Positions 44,498 through 55,626 are shown, numbered from the stretch's first letter. The stretch: DNA of 64,000 bases from Nocardiopsis gilva YIM 90087 (GCF_002263495.1 NZ_CP022753.1:3968001-4032000); one strand, 5' to 3'. A program made the numbers and translations. The notes: generated by a model not told the origin, from the letters alone.

Positions 44498-44569
44498 TGG
44501 TCACAGCCATGCCGGACCGCCGCCCTGTCCCAGCAGGGTCTGCCGGTGGGAAGGAGCGGCAGGGATGGA

Positions 44570-46963
44570 CTAGGGGGTCGTGGCTTGGGCGGGTCCGCGG
44601 TCAGGCTGCTGGTGGCGGAATGTGCGGTCGAGGTGCTGTTGTAGCCGGATGTGGCGGAACTGGTAGACGGCGCCCGTCTGGCGCAGCACGCCACGGCGAT
44701 ATGCGTCGTCGAGGAAGGCGACCGTGTCCCAGGGGAGCTTGCCGGTGAGCGGGAGCCAGATGCGGGACAGCGTCAGCCATTGGCCCCAGGCGGTGAAGGC
44801 GAGCACGTAGGAGGCCGCGCCTCCGAGCCCTCCGACTGCCCCGATGAGGAAACCGTCCGGACCCCAGACCAATGGACCGAGGATGTCCTGAAGCAACTCG
44901 ACGATCACGTGCCCGGACAGGGAGATGCCGAGGGTGAGCATCGGGACGAGCACGAGGAACTGCCGTCCCACGGTCGCACGGTTGGAGGACAGCAATCTGA
45001 CGGGGGTGGCCGCGGCAGTGGTGTCCATGGGGGCTTCGAGCGCGGCGAGGAGTCCGAAGATCAGCCCGCCAACCGATCCGAAGATCAGTCCGAAGATCAG
45101 CATGTTGATGAGCGTGTCCTGGAGCACGCTCCAGGCCGTGAGCGAGACCCCTTGGAACAGCAGCCGCAGTATGGCGAGAGCGCACGCATAGCCGGTGCCC
45201 AACACGAATCCGCCTAGCAGCACGACTTTGAAGCGGGCGGTGAACGCGCGGACCGGCCTGCGGCCGACGCCACGGCTTCTAGAACGCAGCCGCAGCCGTA
45301 CATGGGATGGCTGGACGGCACCTCGGTGGAACACGGACATGACGCAGTAGGCGGTTCCGAACGCGGCACCAGCGGACGGCCCGACCAGGGCACCCTGCAC
45401 CAGAACCCAGCCGAGGCCCACCGGCTCTCCGACGACCCAGAGGGAGAAGACTATGCCGACCATCCACGCGGACATGGAAACGCACAGTGTGGATGCCAGC
45501 ACGACGCTCAGGATGCGCGTCGAGAGCCGTACTGAGCCCGCGATCCGCCACCAGGCGATGTCCTGTCGGCCGCGATCCAGCCCGGCAAGGTAGCCGAGCC
45601 AGTGCTGGGCGCGGTCCGCGTCCCAGTGCCTCCGCCGGTGGCCGTCCCCGGCCCGCTCGGGGGCGCGGTGCCGGTACACCGCCGGTAGGAATCCCGCCAG
45701 TAGATGCTCTTCAAGGTGGCTTCCGGTGGGGAAGCGTTCTGTGTCGAGCAGCTCGTCCGGGCCTCTTCCGAGCGTTTCGCTGTACGTCGTTCGTGCCAGG
45801 TTGACCATCAGCGGGGTGCGCAGGACCCTGGCAAGGTTCACGCTCCCCGGATCCTGCCCGGCATGCAGCTCCTTCAGGACGCCATCCCATGTGCCCGAGT
45901 CTTCGCCAGAGCCGTTGCCACCGGTGACGGACCGGGCGGTGCGGGGCAGATAGTCCGCGAGGTCATCGAGGGTCAGGTCGGTGAGTTCGATGCCGGCCGC
46001 CAAGACCAGTGGTGACTCTCCTCCGCGGACAGCTTGCTCGTACTCGTCACGTCGGCTGGTCAGGACGAGCGGCAGCGACGTGGCGTTGAGCGTGTGAAGC
46101 GCCTCGCCTCTCAGGCCCTCGGCGATCTCGTCGAACCCGTCCAGAACCGGCAGGATCAGGTCTTCGTCGACCAGCGCGGCGGCCAGCGTCGCCCCGCCGG
46201 GGACCCTGCCGCTCAAGTGCGGATGGTCCCGCAGGAGCCCGTCGACCAGCAGGTCCCGCAACGAAGTGGTTGTCGGGTCCCAGGATCCGAGGCTGAAGAT
46301 CACCGGCACCCGGTCGGGAGAATCCGGGGCCGAGAGCAGGTCAAGGGCGAACCTGATCGCCAGAATCGACTTGCCTGAGCCCGCCCTGCCGAGGATCACC
46401 AGTCGCCCCGAGGAGATGCGCCGGTAGGTCTCGGCCACGCTCCGCGCATCACCGCTGAGGTCCACCTCCTGCGAGGCCGCTCCCGGGGGAAGGCACTGAA
46501 TGTTCTCCGGATGGTCCGTCAGTCCCGCGGGAGCCTGCTGCCACCGCACCGGAAGCGGGAACGGATCGTGAACCCGGCGGTGCTCCTCCTCCCGTTTCCA
46601 ACGGCGTCTGACTTCTCTGGCCAGTGCTTCGGCAGCCTCGGCCAGCGCGCCGCCTGCCGACGACAGCCCGGAAGCTGGCCCGGGAAGCGGCGGGGGCGGC
46701 GGGGACCCCGAAGCAGACTGCGGGCTGTCCGGCTCAGGTTGTCCGTTGCTCGGCAGGCCTGTCAGGTGGCGTCGGTCTTCGGGACTGGCATCCAGGGCGT
46801 CCGCCAGCAGATTGATGGTCGCCAGCCGGTGGTCGGCCGACTTACCAGACTCCAGTCTGCGGATGGTGCGGACGCTCACCACGGCGCGTTCCGCAAGCTC
46901 CTCCTGTGTGAGGCCCGCCTGCTTCCGCAGCCGACGCAGCGGAGTTCCTGAATGGTCCGTCAC
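44570..46963 (-). CDS. XRE-NACHT-multispan membrane protein (NLR-like)
   Basis: About 797 residues. An XRE helix-turn-helix occupies residues 5-60 (GLTQEELAERAVVSVRTIRR). A Pro-rich linker follows, then a NACHT STAND NTPase with Walker A GRAGSGKS (about 190) and Walker B LPVLDGFDEI (about 270). Five or more membrane helices lie at about 480-730, and the C-terminus has FLDDAYRRGVLRQTGAVYQF. GTG 46963 with GAAGG 9 bases upstream is preferred; GTG 46972 is possible. Some bacterial NACHT proteins defend against phage, but a DNA-binding membrane form like this is uncharacterised as far as I know. Confidence 0.87.
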   Translation of the reverse strand: MTDHSGTPLRRLRKQAGLTQEELAERAVVSVRTIRRLESGKSADHRLATINLLADALDASPEDRRHLTGLPSNGQPEPDSPQSASGSPPPPPLPGPASGLSSAGGALAEAAEALAREVRRRWKREEEHRRVHDPFPLPVRWQQAPAGLTDHPENIQCLPPGAASQEVDLSGDARSVAETYRRISSGRLVILGRAGSGKSILAIRFALDLLSAPDSPDRVPVIFSLGSWDPTTTSLRDLLVDGLLRDHPHLSGRVPGGATLAAALVDEDLILPVLDGFDEIAEGLRGEALHTLNATSLPLVLTSRRDEYEQAVRGGESPLVLAAGIELTDLTLDDLADYLPRTARSVTGGNGSGEDSGTWDGVLKELHAGQDPGSVNLARVLRTPLMVNLARTTYSETLGRGPDELLDTERFPTGSHLEEHLLAGFLPAVYRHRAPERAGDGHRRRHWDADRAQHWLGYLAGLDRGRQDIAWWRIAGSVRLSTRILSVVLASTLCVSMSAWMVGIVFSLWVVGEPVGLGWVLVQGALVGPSAGAAFGTAYCVMSVFHRGAVQPSHVRLRLRSRSRGVGRRPVRAFTARFKVVLLGGFVLGTGYACALAILRLLFQGVSLTAWSVLQDTLINMLIFGLIFGSVGGLIFGLLAALEAPMDTTAAATPVRLLSSNRATVGRQFLVLVPMLTLGISLSGHVIVELLQDILGPLVWGPDGFLIGAVGGLGGAASYVLAFTAWGQWLTLSRIWLPLTGKLPWDTVAFLDDAYRRGVLRQTGAVYQFRHIRLQQHLDRTFRHQQPDRGPAQATTP

Positions 46964-47008
46964 ATCGGCCACCCTTCGCACGAATACGGGCGTTGAGAGC
47001 TTAGCGTG

Positions 47009-47078
47009 ACGACCGGTCACATATGGCCGGTTCCCTGGCCTGTTCCGTGAGCAGCGCAAACCTCATGGTCATTGCGGG
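47009..47078 (+). repeat. 70-base element, copy 1
   Basis: About 80 per cent identical to 49809-49880. It contains GACCGGTCA and TGGCCGGTT as inverted arms around a short centre. It is 45 bases upstream of the NACHT start on one side and about 125 bases upstream of the esterase on the other. Confidence 0.7.
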
Positions 47079-47201
47079 TGGTCGTGTTCAGCACTCTGTG
47101 CCAGACCCCGGCAGAGCCGCCCTCGTCCACCCGAACAACGGGCGGGGCCGCCGCAGCGGTCCCGCCTCCACCTGTTACTGCTCACAGAGGACACGATCCT
47201 G

Positions 47202-48284
47202 ATGAGATCCCTCCAGTCACGCAGGTTCCGCGCCACCAGGGCCATCGCCGCGGCCACCGCGGCCATTGCATGGGCTGCACTTACCGGACAGGTCGCCCAC
47301 GCCGACACGCCTGCCGTCCCGGAGTTCGATGATGGATTCGGACTGACCCAGGTCACGGATGACAGGGAGGTGCACTCCAGCACCGACTTTTCGATCACGG
47401 TGACCACCCCGGAGGTGGCCGACCAGCAGAAGATCCGCATCTTCCTGCCCAGCGACTACGCGTCCGAGCCCGGCAAACGGTGGCCGGTGGCGTACTTCCT
47501 CCACGGCGGCCCCGGCAGCCCGGACGACGCCGACGCGGTCGATGCGCTGCGCTCGGACCAGATGATCACCGTCGCACCGGACGGCGGCCGGAAGGGCTGG
47601 TACGCCGACTGGCTCATGCAGGACACCGCCGAAGGCGCGGCCAACTGGGAAACCTTCCACCTCGAACAGGTCGTCCCCTTCATAGACGCCAACCTGCGCA
47701 CCATCCCCGACCGCGACCATCGCGCCGTCCTAGGGCTATCCATGGGCGGCTTCGGCTCCATGCACTACGCCCAGGCCCGCCCCGACCTGTTCGGCCATGT
47801 CGCCTCGCTGTCCGGCGCTCTCGACTTCGGAAACTACGCCGTCCGCGGCACCGTGGTGGCAACGGAACTCAACCTCACGACCGCCTGGTGCGCCGTCTCC
47901 AGCTCGCGCGGATGCGCCGACTACGGCCCCGTTGTCGACAGCGACGCGATCTTCGGCTCCCCCTATCCCGTCTTCAACGCCGACCACATCTGGAGGTCGG
48001 TCAACCCCGCGGCCTCCGACAACCTAGCCAAGCTCGCCGACACCGGGATCACGCTCTACACCGGCGACAACGATCTGGTCGAGAACCACACCGCGGACGG
48101 CGTCGACGTCGTCACATCCCGCCTGGACAAGCTCGGCATCGCCAGCCGTGCCGTCAACTACGGCGACGGGTCATCACTCTCCCCGACCTGCAACGGCGGC
48201 CACAACTACGGCTGCTGGTCCCCCGCACTCGCGGACTACATCCCCCGCCTAGAGGCCGCGTTCGCGGCCGGGGCGACGAAGTGA
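47202..48284 (+). CDS. Secreted alpha/beta-hydrolase esterase
   Basis: A 360-residue exported esterase of the antigen-85/esterase-D-like fold. The signal peptide is cleaved near QVAHA-DTP. The nucleophile elbow is GLSMGG; upstream is YFLHGGPGSPDDAD and the late GGHNYGCW supplies the histidine. Two cysteine pairs (CAVSSSRGC; C near 335 and GC) fit an extracellular protein. It may act on lipids, glycans or xenobiotic esters. The serine hydrolase gene follows after 22 bases, so the two form an operon. Confidence 0.88.
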   Translation: MRSLQSRRFRATRAIAAATAAIAWAALTGQVAHADTPAVPEFDDGFGLTQVTDDREVHSSTDFSITVTTPEVADQQKIRIFLPSDYASEPGKRWPVAYFLHGGPGSPDDADAVDALRSDQMITVAPDGGRKGWYADWLMQDTAEGAANWETFHLEQVVPFIDANLRTIPDRDHRAVLGLSMGGFGSMHYAQARPDLFGHVASLSGALDFGNYAVRGTVVATELNLTTAWCAVSSSRGCADYGPVVDSDAIFGSPYPVFNADHIWRSVNPAASDNLAKLADTGITLYTGDNDLVENHTADGVDVVTSRLDKLGIASRAVNYGDGSSLSPTCNGGHNYGCWSPALADYIPRLEAAFAAGATK

Positions 48285-48306
48285 CCTACCTCGAGGAGCA
48301 CGCACC

Positions 48307-49467
48307 ATGGCAATGAAATGGAGCAGGAAACGGCTCTCCGTCGTCATAGGCGCGGCGTGCGCGACGATGCTGACGCTGCCGAGTCCGGCGGCGCACGCCC
48401 AGACGACCGCGGACGACCACGCCGCCACGCTCGCGGCACTGAAGGCCTTCCAGGCGAAGGCCGGACCAGGCGCAGCCATCCACGCCGGAGACGGCAGCGA
48501 CGCCTGGACCCTGTCCGTCGGCACGGGAACCGTCAACGCCAACCGACCCATCAAGTCGGACGAGCACTTCCGCATCGGCAGCCAGACCAAGACCTTCACC
48601 GCGGCGGTGGTGCTACAACTCGCCGACGAGGGCAAGGTCTCACTGGAGGCGCCCATCGACGAGTACCTCCCCGGCGTCGTCACCGGCAACGGCTACGACG
48701 GCACGCGCATCACGGTGCGCCACCTGCTCCAGCACACCAGCGGAATCGCGCCGTATAACCCGTATCCGGGCGCTCAGACCCCCAAGCCCAATCCGGACGG
48801 CACATACGACCTGGCCGCATCGGTACGGGAGGGACTTAGCCGCGCCCCTGTCTCCGCGCCCGGCGCGGACTTCACGTACTCCAACACCAACTATCTGATC
48901 CTCGGCATGCTCATCGAGAAGGTGACGGGCATGCCGGTGCACGAGTCCATCACGGGCCGCATCATCGACCCGCTCGGCCTGACCCGGACCGCCTTCCCCG
49001 CTCCGGGTGACCGCGCGCTGCCCACCCCGGCCGTCAACGGCTACCACGGTGTCCGACTCGGTGGCTTCTTCTTCTGGGTCTCGGCCCTCACGTACGACCC
49101 GTCCCTGTACAGCAGCGCCGGAGCGATGATCTCGACCCTGGAGGACCTGACAGCGTTCTACCAGGCACTGAGCTCCGGCAAGGTCATCTCTCCCGCAGGT
49201 CTGGCCGAGATGCAGAAGGTGCGGGACGTGGGCGACTCCGGAGTCGGCTACGGCCTTGGCCTCATGCGGCACAACCTGTCCTGCGACGGCGTGGCATGGG
49301 GCCACGGCGGCGGGGTACCGGGCTACCAGACGTACACCCTGGTCACCGAAGACGGCCGCCACGCGTCCGTCGTGACCAACGTGCTGTTCCAGCTCAACAG
49401 CCCGGGCACCCAGATGCTCAACCTCATGGACACGGCCTTGTGTGAGGACCAGACAGCGCGCTCCTGA
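48307..49467 (+). CDS. Secreted serine hydrolase (class C beta-lactamase / DD-peptidase family)
   Basis: A 386-residue penicillin-binding-type hydrolase. The signal peptide ends near AAHA-QTT. Catalytic motifs are SQTK (SxxK), YSN in DFTYSNTNYLILG, and HGGG in place of KTG. This is the usual set for actinobacterial D-aminopeptidase, DD-carboxypeptidase or esterase proteins. GAGGAG 8 bases before ATG 48307 decides the start. It is probably co-transcribed with the esterase and exported with it. Confidence 0.9.
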   Translation: MAMKWSRKRLSVVIGAACATMLTLPSPAAHAQTTADDHAATLAALKAFQAKAGPGAAIHAGDGSDAWTLSVGTGTVNANRPIKSDEHFRIGSQTKTFTAAVVLQLADEGKVSLEAPIDEYLPGVVTGNGYDGTRITVRHLLQHTSGIAPYNPYPGAQTPKPNPDGTYDLAASVREGLSRAPVSAPGADFTYSNTNYLILGMLIEKVTGMPVHESITGRIIDPLGLTRTAFPAPGDRALPTPAVNGYHGVRLGGFFFWVSALTYDPSLYSSAGAMISTLEDLTAFYQALSSGKVISPAGLAEMQKVRDVGDSGVGYGLGLMRHNLSCDGVAWGHGGGVPGYQTYTLVTEDGRHASVVTNVLFQLNSPGTQMLNLMDTALCEDQTARS

Positions 49468-49497
49468 ACCATCGCCAGTCCCCCATAAGACAGCGGA

Positions 49498-49529
49498 CGC
49501 CCCGCGAAGTACGTGTGCTTCGCGGGGCG
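49498..49529 (+). terminator. Terminator of the hydrolase operon
   Basis: A 12-base perfect stem (49498-49509 with 49518-49529) with an 8-base loop, 30 bases after the serine hydrolase stop. Confidence 0.75.
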
Positions 49530-50040
49530 TTCGCGCGCCTACGGGGAGCCGGCCGGTTTCTCGTCTCCCAGGGTGATCACGCGGCACCCCAGCTCGGCAA
49601 GGCACCCCTGGCGAGCTGCTCGACACACCTACCGAGCCGGAGCGATCCGGTTTCCTGAATGAGCGTGTAACCGGTTGTGGCGGGCGTGGACGAGTTCACA
49701 GATGAGGTGAGGCTGACGCCGATAGAGGTGGCGGAAGCCCTCGCAGGGCTCAGCGGCCCGGATCGGCACCGACGCACCACAGCGGACCACGTGCGAGCGC
49801 GTCGACACGACGACCGGTCATGGATGGCCGGTCCCCTGACCTGTTCACTGAGCAGACCAAACGCCATCGTCATGGTGAGCCGGGCCAATCCATCGGCCGG
49901 GGAACACGTACACGGCAGTGCTTGCTCAGCCCCCGCAGTCCGGGCTGGACGCAAGGGACGGCTCTGCCGATGCACGCAGGACCGCGCCGAGGCCCGGCTC
50001 TCATCTCCTTCATCCGACAGCCACATCCAGGAGGCTCGGT
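49530..50040. other. 511-base region before the small Cys/His protein
   Basis: No gene supported. It contains copy 2 of the 70-base element. A plus-strand run near 49677-49830 (VDEFTDEVRLTPIEVAEAL) reads like protein for about 45 residues and may be a gene remnant, but it has no homologue I recognise. Confidence 0.4.
49809..49880 (+). repeat. 70-base element, copy 2
   Basis: Diverged copy of 47009-47078 in the same orientation. The GACCGGTCA / TGGCCGGTC arms form a near-perfect inverted repeat around four bases here. It lies 160 bases upstream of the gene at 50041. Confidence 0.7.
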
Positions 50041-50274
50041 ATGGCATACCGCTACCGATGCGGCGAATGCACTTTCAAGACCGGGTGGATCACTGAATCA
50101 GAAGCCGAAGACCGCGCAGTCGCCCACTACGCCGACCACCACCCCCAACTCATCCCCGGCGGCATGGTCGAATTCAACGCAGAAAAGCGCGACTCTCACG
50201 GCTGCCTCGGCTGCATCCCGGTGGTGGCGATCCTGTTCCTGCTGCTGATGATCGCATCGTCGTGCGAGGGCTAG
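50041..50274 (+). CDS. Small Cys/His zinc-ribbon-like protein with C-terminal helix
   Basis: A 77-residue protein: MAYRYRCGECTFKTGW carries a CxxC, and HYADHH follows about 20 residues later, together resembling a C2H2 zinc site. The C-terminal CLGCIPVVAILFLLLMIASS is hydrophobic enough to anchor it in the membrane. AGGAGG with 6-base spacing is one of the best ribosome sites here. Function unknown. Confidence 0.75.
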   Translation: MAYRYRCGECTFKTGWITESEAEDRAVAHYADHHPQLIPGGMVEFNAEKRDSHGCLGCIPVVAILFLLLMIASSCEG

Positions 50275-50382
50275 GCAGCCGGGGGCCGGTACAGGTCGTC
50301 CAACAGGTCAATGGCGAGCAGTCGCCAAGAGGATTTCACGGTTCCGCAGCCGCGCCTCGCATCATCCGCCGAGAGTAGGTGT

Positions 50383-50637
50383 ATGAAAGAACGTCTTACG
50401 GTGAGTGTGAACGAAGATATCGCCACTAAGATCCGAACTGAGGCCGAACGTGCGGGAATCAGCCTGTCGGAATGGGTGGAACGCGCCGCCCACCGTGAGG
50501 CCACGCGAGCCGCTTTTACTCGCGCCCGCGCTGAGAGGGAGAGCGCTGGCCTATTCGGCCACGACCACCTTGCTGCGTATGCCCGCCGACGTGCTGCGGT
50601 CCACTGCGAAACACGCCGCTCGGGAAAGGCGCAGTGA
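50383..50637 (+). CDS. Ribbon-helix-helix antitoxin
   Basis: An 84-residue protein with an N-terminal ribbon-helix-helix (MKERLTVSVNEDIATKIRTE then AERAGISLSEWVERA), which dimerises and binds DNA. A basic, disordered C-terminus would wrap around the toxin. The start is the ATG at 50383. The stop is 4 bases before the GTG of the MazF-like toxin remnant, a standard antitoxin-toxin arrangement. Confidence 0.8.
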   Translation: MKERLTVSVNEDIATKIRTEAERAGISLSEWVERAAHREATRAAFTRARAERESAGLFGHDHLAAYARRRAAVHCETRRSGKAQ

Positions 50638-50641
50638 CGCC

Positions 50642-50948
50642 GTGATTCGGCGACGTCTGGACGATCGGTCAAGGGGACGATGACGACATCCCGCCTCCTG
50701 TACCGCACCTGGTTGTCAGCGGTGACCTCTACAACGAGTCAGGTCTCGGGGTGATCTTGTGTGAGGTGAACCGCCACCAGCTCACTGATCCCGAGATCAG
50801 CGAACCTATATCCAACCTCGGTGTTGCGCTCCTCGATCGTGTTGTCTGGTTTCCGCAGACTTGGCTACGGGAGCATGTCGGTGACCTTCACCCAGACCGG
50901 CATGACCACGTGAAACGGGTGGTGCGCAATCTCGTCGGGAACGACTGA
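50642..50948 (+). pseudogene. MazF/PemK-like toxin, frameshifted near its start
   Basis: From 50646 the frame reads FGDVWTIGQGDDDD then HLVVSGDLYNESGLGV and on to VKRVVRNLVGND, a MazF/PemK-like RNase of about 100 residues. It has no start codon in frame before 50751. The natural start, GTG ATT CGG at 50642 with GGAAAGG upstream, is in another frame and stops after 13 codons. Adding two bases at the GG of 50649-50650 would give VIRGDVWT, the normal MazF beginning. So the toxin is disrupted, either in nature or by a sequence error. Confidence 0.7.
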
Positions 50949-50976
50949 GGCGACCTACCGAGCACACTGCACAGGC

Positions 50977-51018
50977 GAACGGGCCGCCACCGTCTTGTAA
51001 GAGGGTGGCGGCCCGTTC
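50977..51018. terminator. Bidirectional terminator between toxin remnant and acnA
   Basis: A 15-base perfect stem (50977-50991 with 51004-51018) and loop GTCTTGTAAGAG. The stem and the loop motif GTCTTGTA match the hairpin at 44459-44497. Confidence 0.85.
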
Positions 51019-51033
51019 TTGCTGGGCCTGCTG

Positions 51034-53757
<2,724 letters not shown>

Positions 53758-54014
53758 GATGCTTGCCTCCTGATCTCGCCACTTTCTCCCAGCATCCTGC
53801 ACCAACGGCGACGCCGGGAAATCACTGAGGCTGCCCTTATGAGATGACGCGTGGGCCGAGGCCGACCCGCCTCACAGCACGCCAAAGTAACTGTTCTACC
53901 AGGGGTGATGTCGCCGCCTGCGCCGCCGCGCGCACCGACCGCACGGTTTCCATCCGAACGGCTGCCCCTGGTGGCAGCGGCAAACCTCACACACCCAGTG
54001 ATCAACTGTCGTTT

Positions 54015-54059
54015 TATCTCGACATCAAGCTACCGAACGTATATCTCGATATCAAGTTA
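54015..54059. promoter_or_regulatory. Tandem near-palindromic operators without an adjacent gene
   Basis: TATCTCGACATCAAGCTA (54015-54032) and TATCTCGATATCAAGTTA (54042-54059) repeat with 27-base periodicity; each is a near-palindrome (ATCTCGA / TCAAG arms). They look like paired MarR/TetR-type sites. The acnA start is about 260 bases away and the other neighbour ends beyond 54492, so the gene they served may be lost, or they control acnA from a distance. Confidence 0.55.
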
Positions 54060-54374
54060 TCTCCCTGAGTGCCCACGGGGAACCGGATCCGCCGCGACCG
54101 CATGCCGTGTCGCCCCCGTTGAGCACAGCGTCAGGACATGCGAGGAAAAGCCGTTAGGCCACACCACCACCCGTGGGAACCGCCGGGCGAGCGGTACGCA
54201 CGCGACAGCAGGCACACCTACCGGTCAATCCCATCCCTACCCAAATCGGACTGTGCACACCGAGGCGCGGAGACCGAAATACGATTGACTGCCAGTAGGC
54301 CCTCGCCAACACACTGCCAACCCGATGACTGGCCACAGAAACATAACGCGCCACGTCATCCCAGTTCACGAACG

Positions 54375-54403
54375 GTGGGCCCCGCGCAGGCGGGGACGCA
54401 CTC
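54375..54403. repeat. Solitary CRISPR-repeat-like sequence
   Basis: A 29-base stretch starting GTGGGCCCCGCGCAGGCGGG resembles the 28-29-base type I-E repeats of actinobacteria (CCCCGC / GCGGGG stem). Only one copy exists here and its 3' end is unlike the usual GATGAGC. There is no array and no cas gene. Confidence 0.3.
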
Positions 54404-54409
54404 ATAGCA

Positions 54410-54445
54410 GACGGTGCTGGACCACGCTCGCGGTCCAGCACCGTC
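54410..54445 (-). terminator. Terminator of the LLM oxidoreductase gene
   Basis: A 14-base perfect inverted repeat (54410-54423 with 54432-54445) with an 8-base loop, downstream of the minus-strand gene that ends at 54492. Confidence 0.75.
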
Positions 54446-54491
54446 CATATGTAGGGCGCCTCGCTCCCCGCACCCGACCGCGCCGAGACGG

Positions 54492-55433
54492 TCAGCGCAC
54501 CTGGGGGGCGACCTGACTGGCGACCAGTTCCAGGTGGTCGAGGTCGGACAGGTCGAGCATCTGCAGGTACATCCGCTCGCTGCCGAGCTCGGCGAAGCGG
54601 CCGATCTTGTCGACGATCTCAGCCGGGGTCCCTGCCAGGCCGTTCTCCTTGAGCTCGTCTACCTCCCGCCCGATCGCCTCGGCGCGGCGGGCGACCTCGG
54701 CGTCGTTGCGGCCGCAGCACAGGACCTGGGCCGCCGAGTACACCATCGGCTCGGTCCGGCCGGAGGCCTTGACCGCGGCGCGGGTGCGCTCGAAGGCCGC
54801 GAAGGTGTCGTCGATGCTGTTGAACGGCACGTTGTACTCATCGGCGTGGGCCGCCGCCAGGCGCGGCGTGCGCTTCACCCCGGTGCCGCCGATCAGTACC
54901 GGCGGGCGCGGTGCCTGTTCGGGCTTGGGCAGCGCGGGCCCTTCGGCGAGGCGGTAGTGGCGGCCTTCATACCGGAACGAGTCGCCAACCGGGGTCGACC
55001 ACAGGCCGGTGATGATGTCCAGCTGCTCCTCGTAGCGGTCGAAGCGCTCACGGGCCGACGCCGGGAAGGGAATCCCGTAGGCCTGGTGCTCCTCCTCGTA
55101 CCAGCCCGCGCCGAAGCCGAACTCGACCCGTCCCCCGCTCATACGGTCGACCTGGGCGACAGAGATCGCGAGCGGACCGGGATGACGGAATGTCGCCGCC
55201 GTCATCAACGTGCCCAGGCGAATGCGCGAGGTCTCGCGGGCAAGCCCCGCCAGGGTGATCCAGGCGTCGGTGGGGCCGGGGAAACCGTCGACGTCCCCCA
55301 TCTTCAGGTAGTGGTCGGAACGGAAGAAGGCGTCGTAGCCGAGATCCTCGGCCGTCTTCGCCACCGTCAGCTGGGTGTCGTAGGTCGCACCCTGCTGCGG
55401 CTCAGTGAAAATCCTCAAGCGCATGCGTCCCAT
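54492..55433 (-). CDS. LLM-class F420-dependent oxidoreductase
   Basis: A 313-residue luciferase-fold TIM-barrel enzyme that probably uses cofactor F420. It has MRLRIFTEPQQGATYDTQL at the N-terminus, GTLMTAATFRHPGPLAI, GRVEFGFGAGWYEEEHQAYG and PVLIGGTGVKRTPRLAA, all typical. ATG 55433 (MGRMRL) lies right after a TAGGTA -10-like box, suggesting a leaderless message; ATG 55424 is the alternative. Substrate unknown. Confidence 0.9.
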   Translation of the reverse strand: MGRMRLRIFTEPQQGATYDTQLTVAKTAEDLGYDAFFRSDHYLKMGDVDGFPGPTDAWITLAGLARETSRIRLGTLMTAATFRHPGPLAISVAQVDRMSGGRVEFGFGAGWYEEEHQAYGIPFPASARERFDRYEEQLDIITGLWSTPVGDSFRYEGRHYRLAEGPALPKPEQAPRPPVLIGGTGVKRTPRLAAAHADEYNVPFNSIDDTFAAFERTRAAVKASGRTEPMVYSAAQVLCCGRNDAEVARRAEAIGREVDELKENGLAGTPAEIVDKIGRFAELGSERMYLQMLDLSDLDHLELVASQVAPQVR

Positions 55434-55626
55434 TGTTCTACCTAAGCGCAGAACGTGAAACCAGAACACTCTCAGTGTTCACCATCGTGCGCAGAGCGAC
55501 CTCGCGGAGCAGTCGGCACGGTCCGCACATCCCTCTACTCCCCGCGGCTTCACCCCAGGTCACGGGCTCACCGTGGGGGACGGAGCAGATAACGTCGATG
55601 TTCGGGCACCGCTCGAAACACCCCGT

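Larger units (their letters stand above)
53758..54491. other. 734-base gene-free region upstream of acnA
   Basis: Contains the acnA promoter near 53758-53850. The rest has no supported gene, is less GC-rich, and holds the tandem operators at 54015-54059, a CRISPR-repeat-like sequence at 54375-54403 and a terminator at 54410-54445. Confidence 0.6.

Noticed and set aside
49577-50096. Overlapping frames on both strands in the gap after the serine hydrolase
   Set aside because: No ribosome sites, no motifs. The first 45 codons of the plus frame look protein-like but lead into the repeated element.
42224-51018. Prophage or integrative conjugative element
   Set aside because: No integrase, transposase, replication, capsid or conjugation gene, and no tRNA at either end; only repeats and lower GC suggest insertion.
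54300-54480. CRISPR array
   Set aside because: Only one repeat-like sequence, no regular spacing and no cas genes; kept only as a weak single-site observation.
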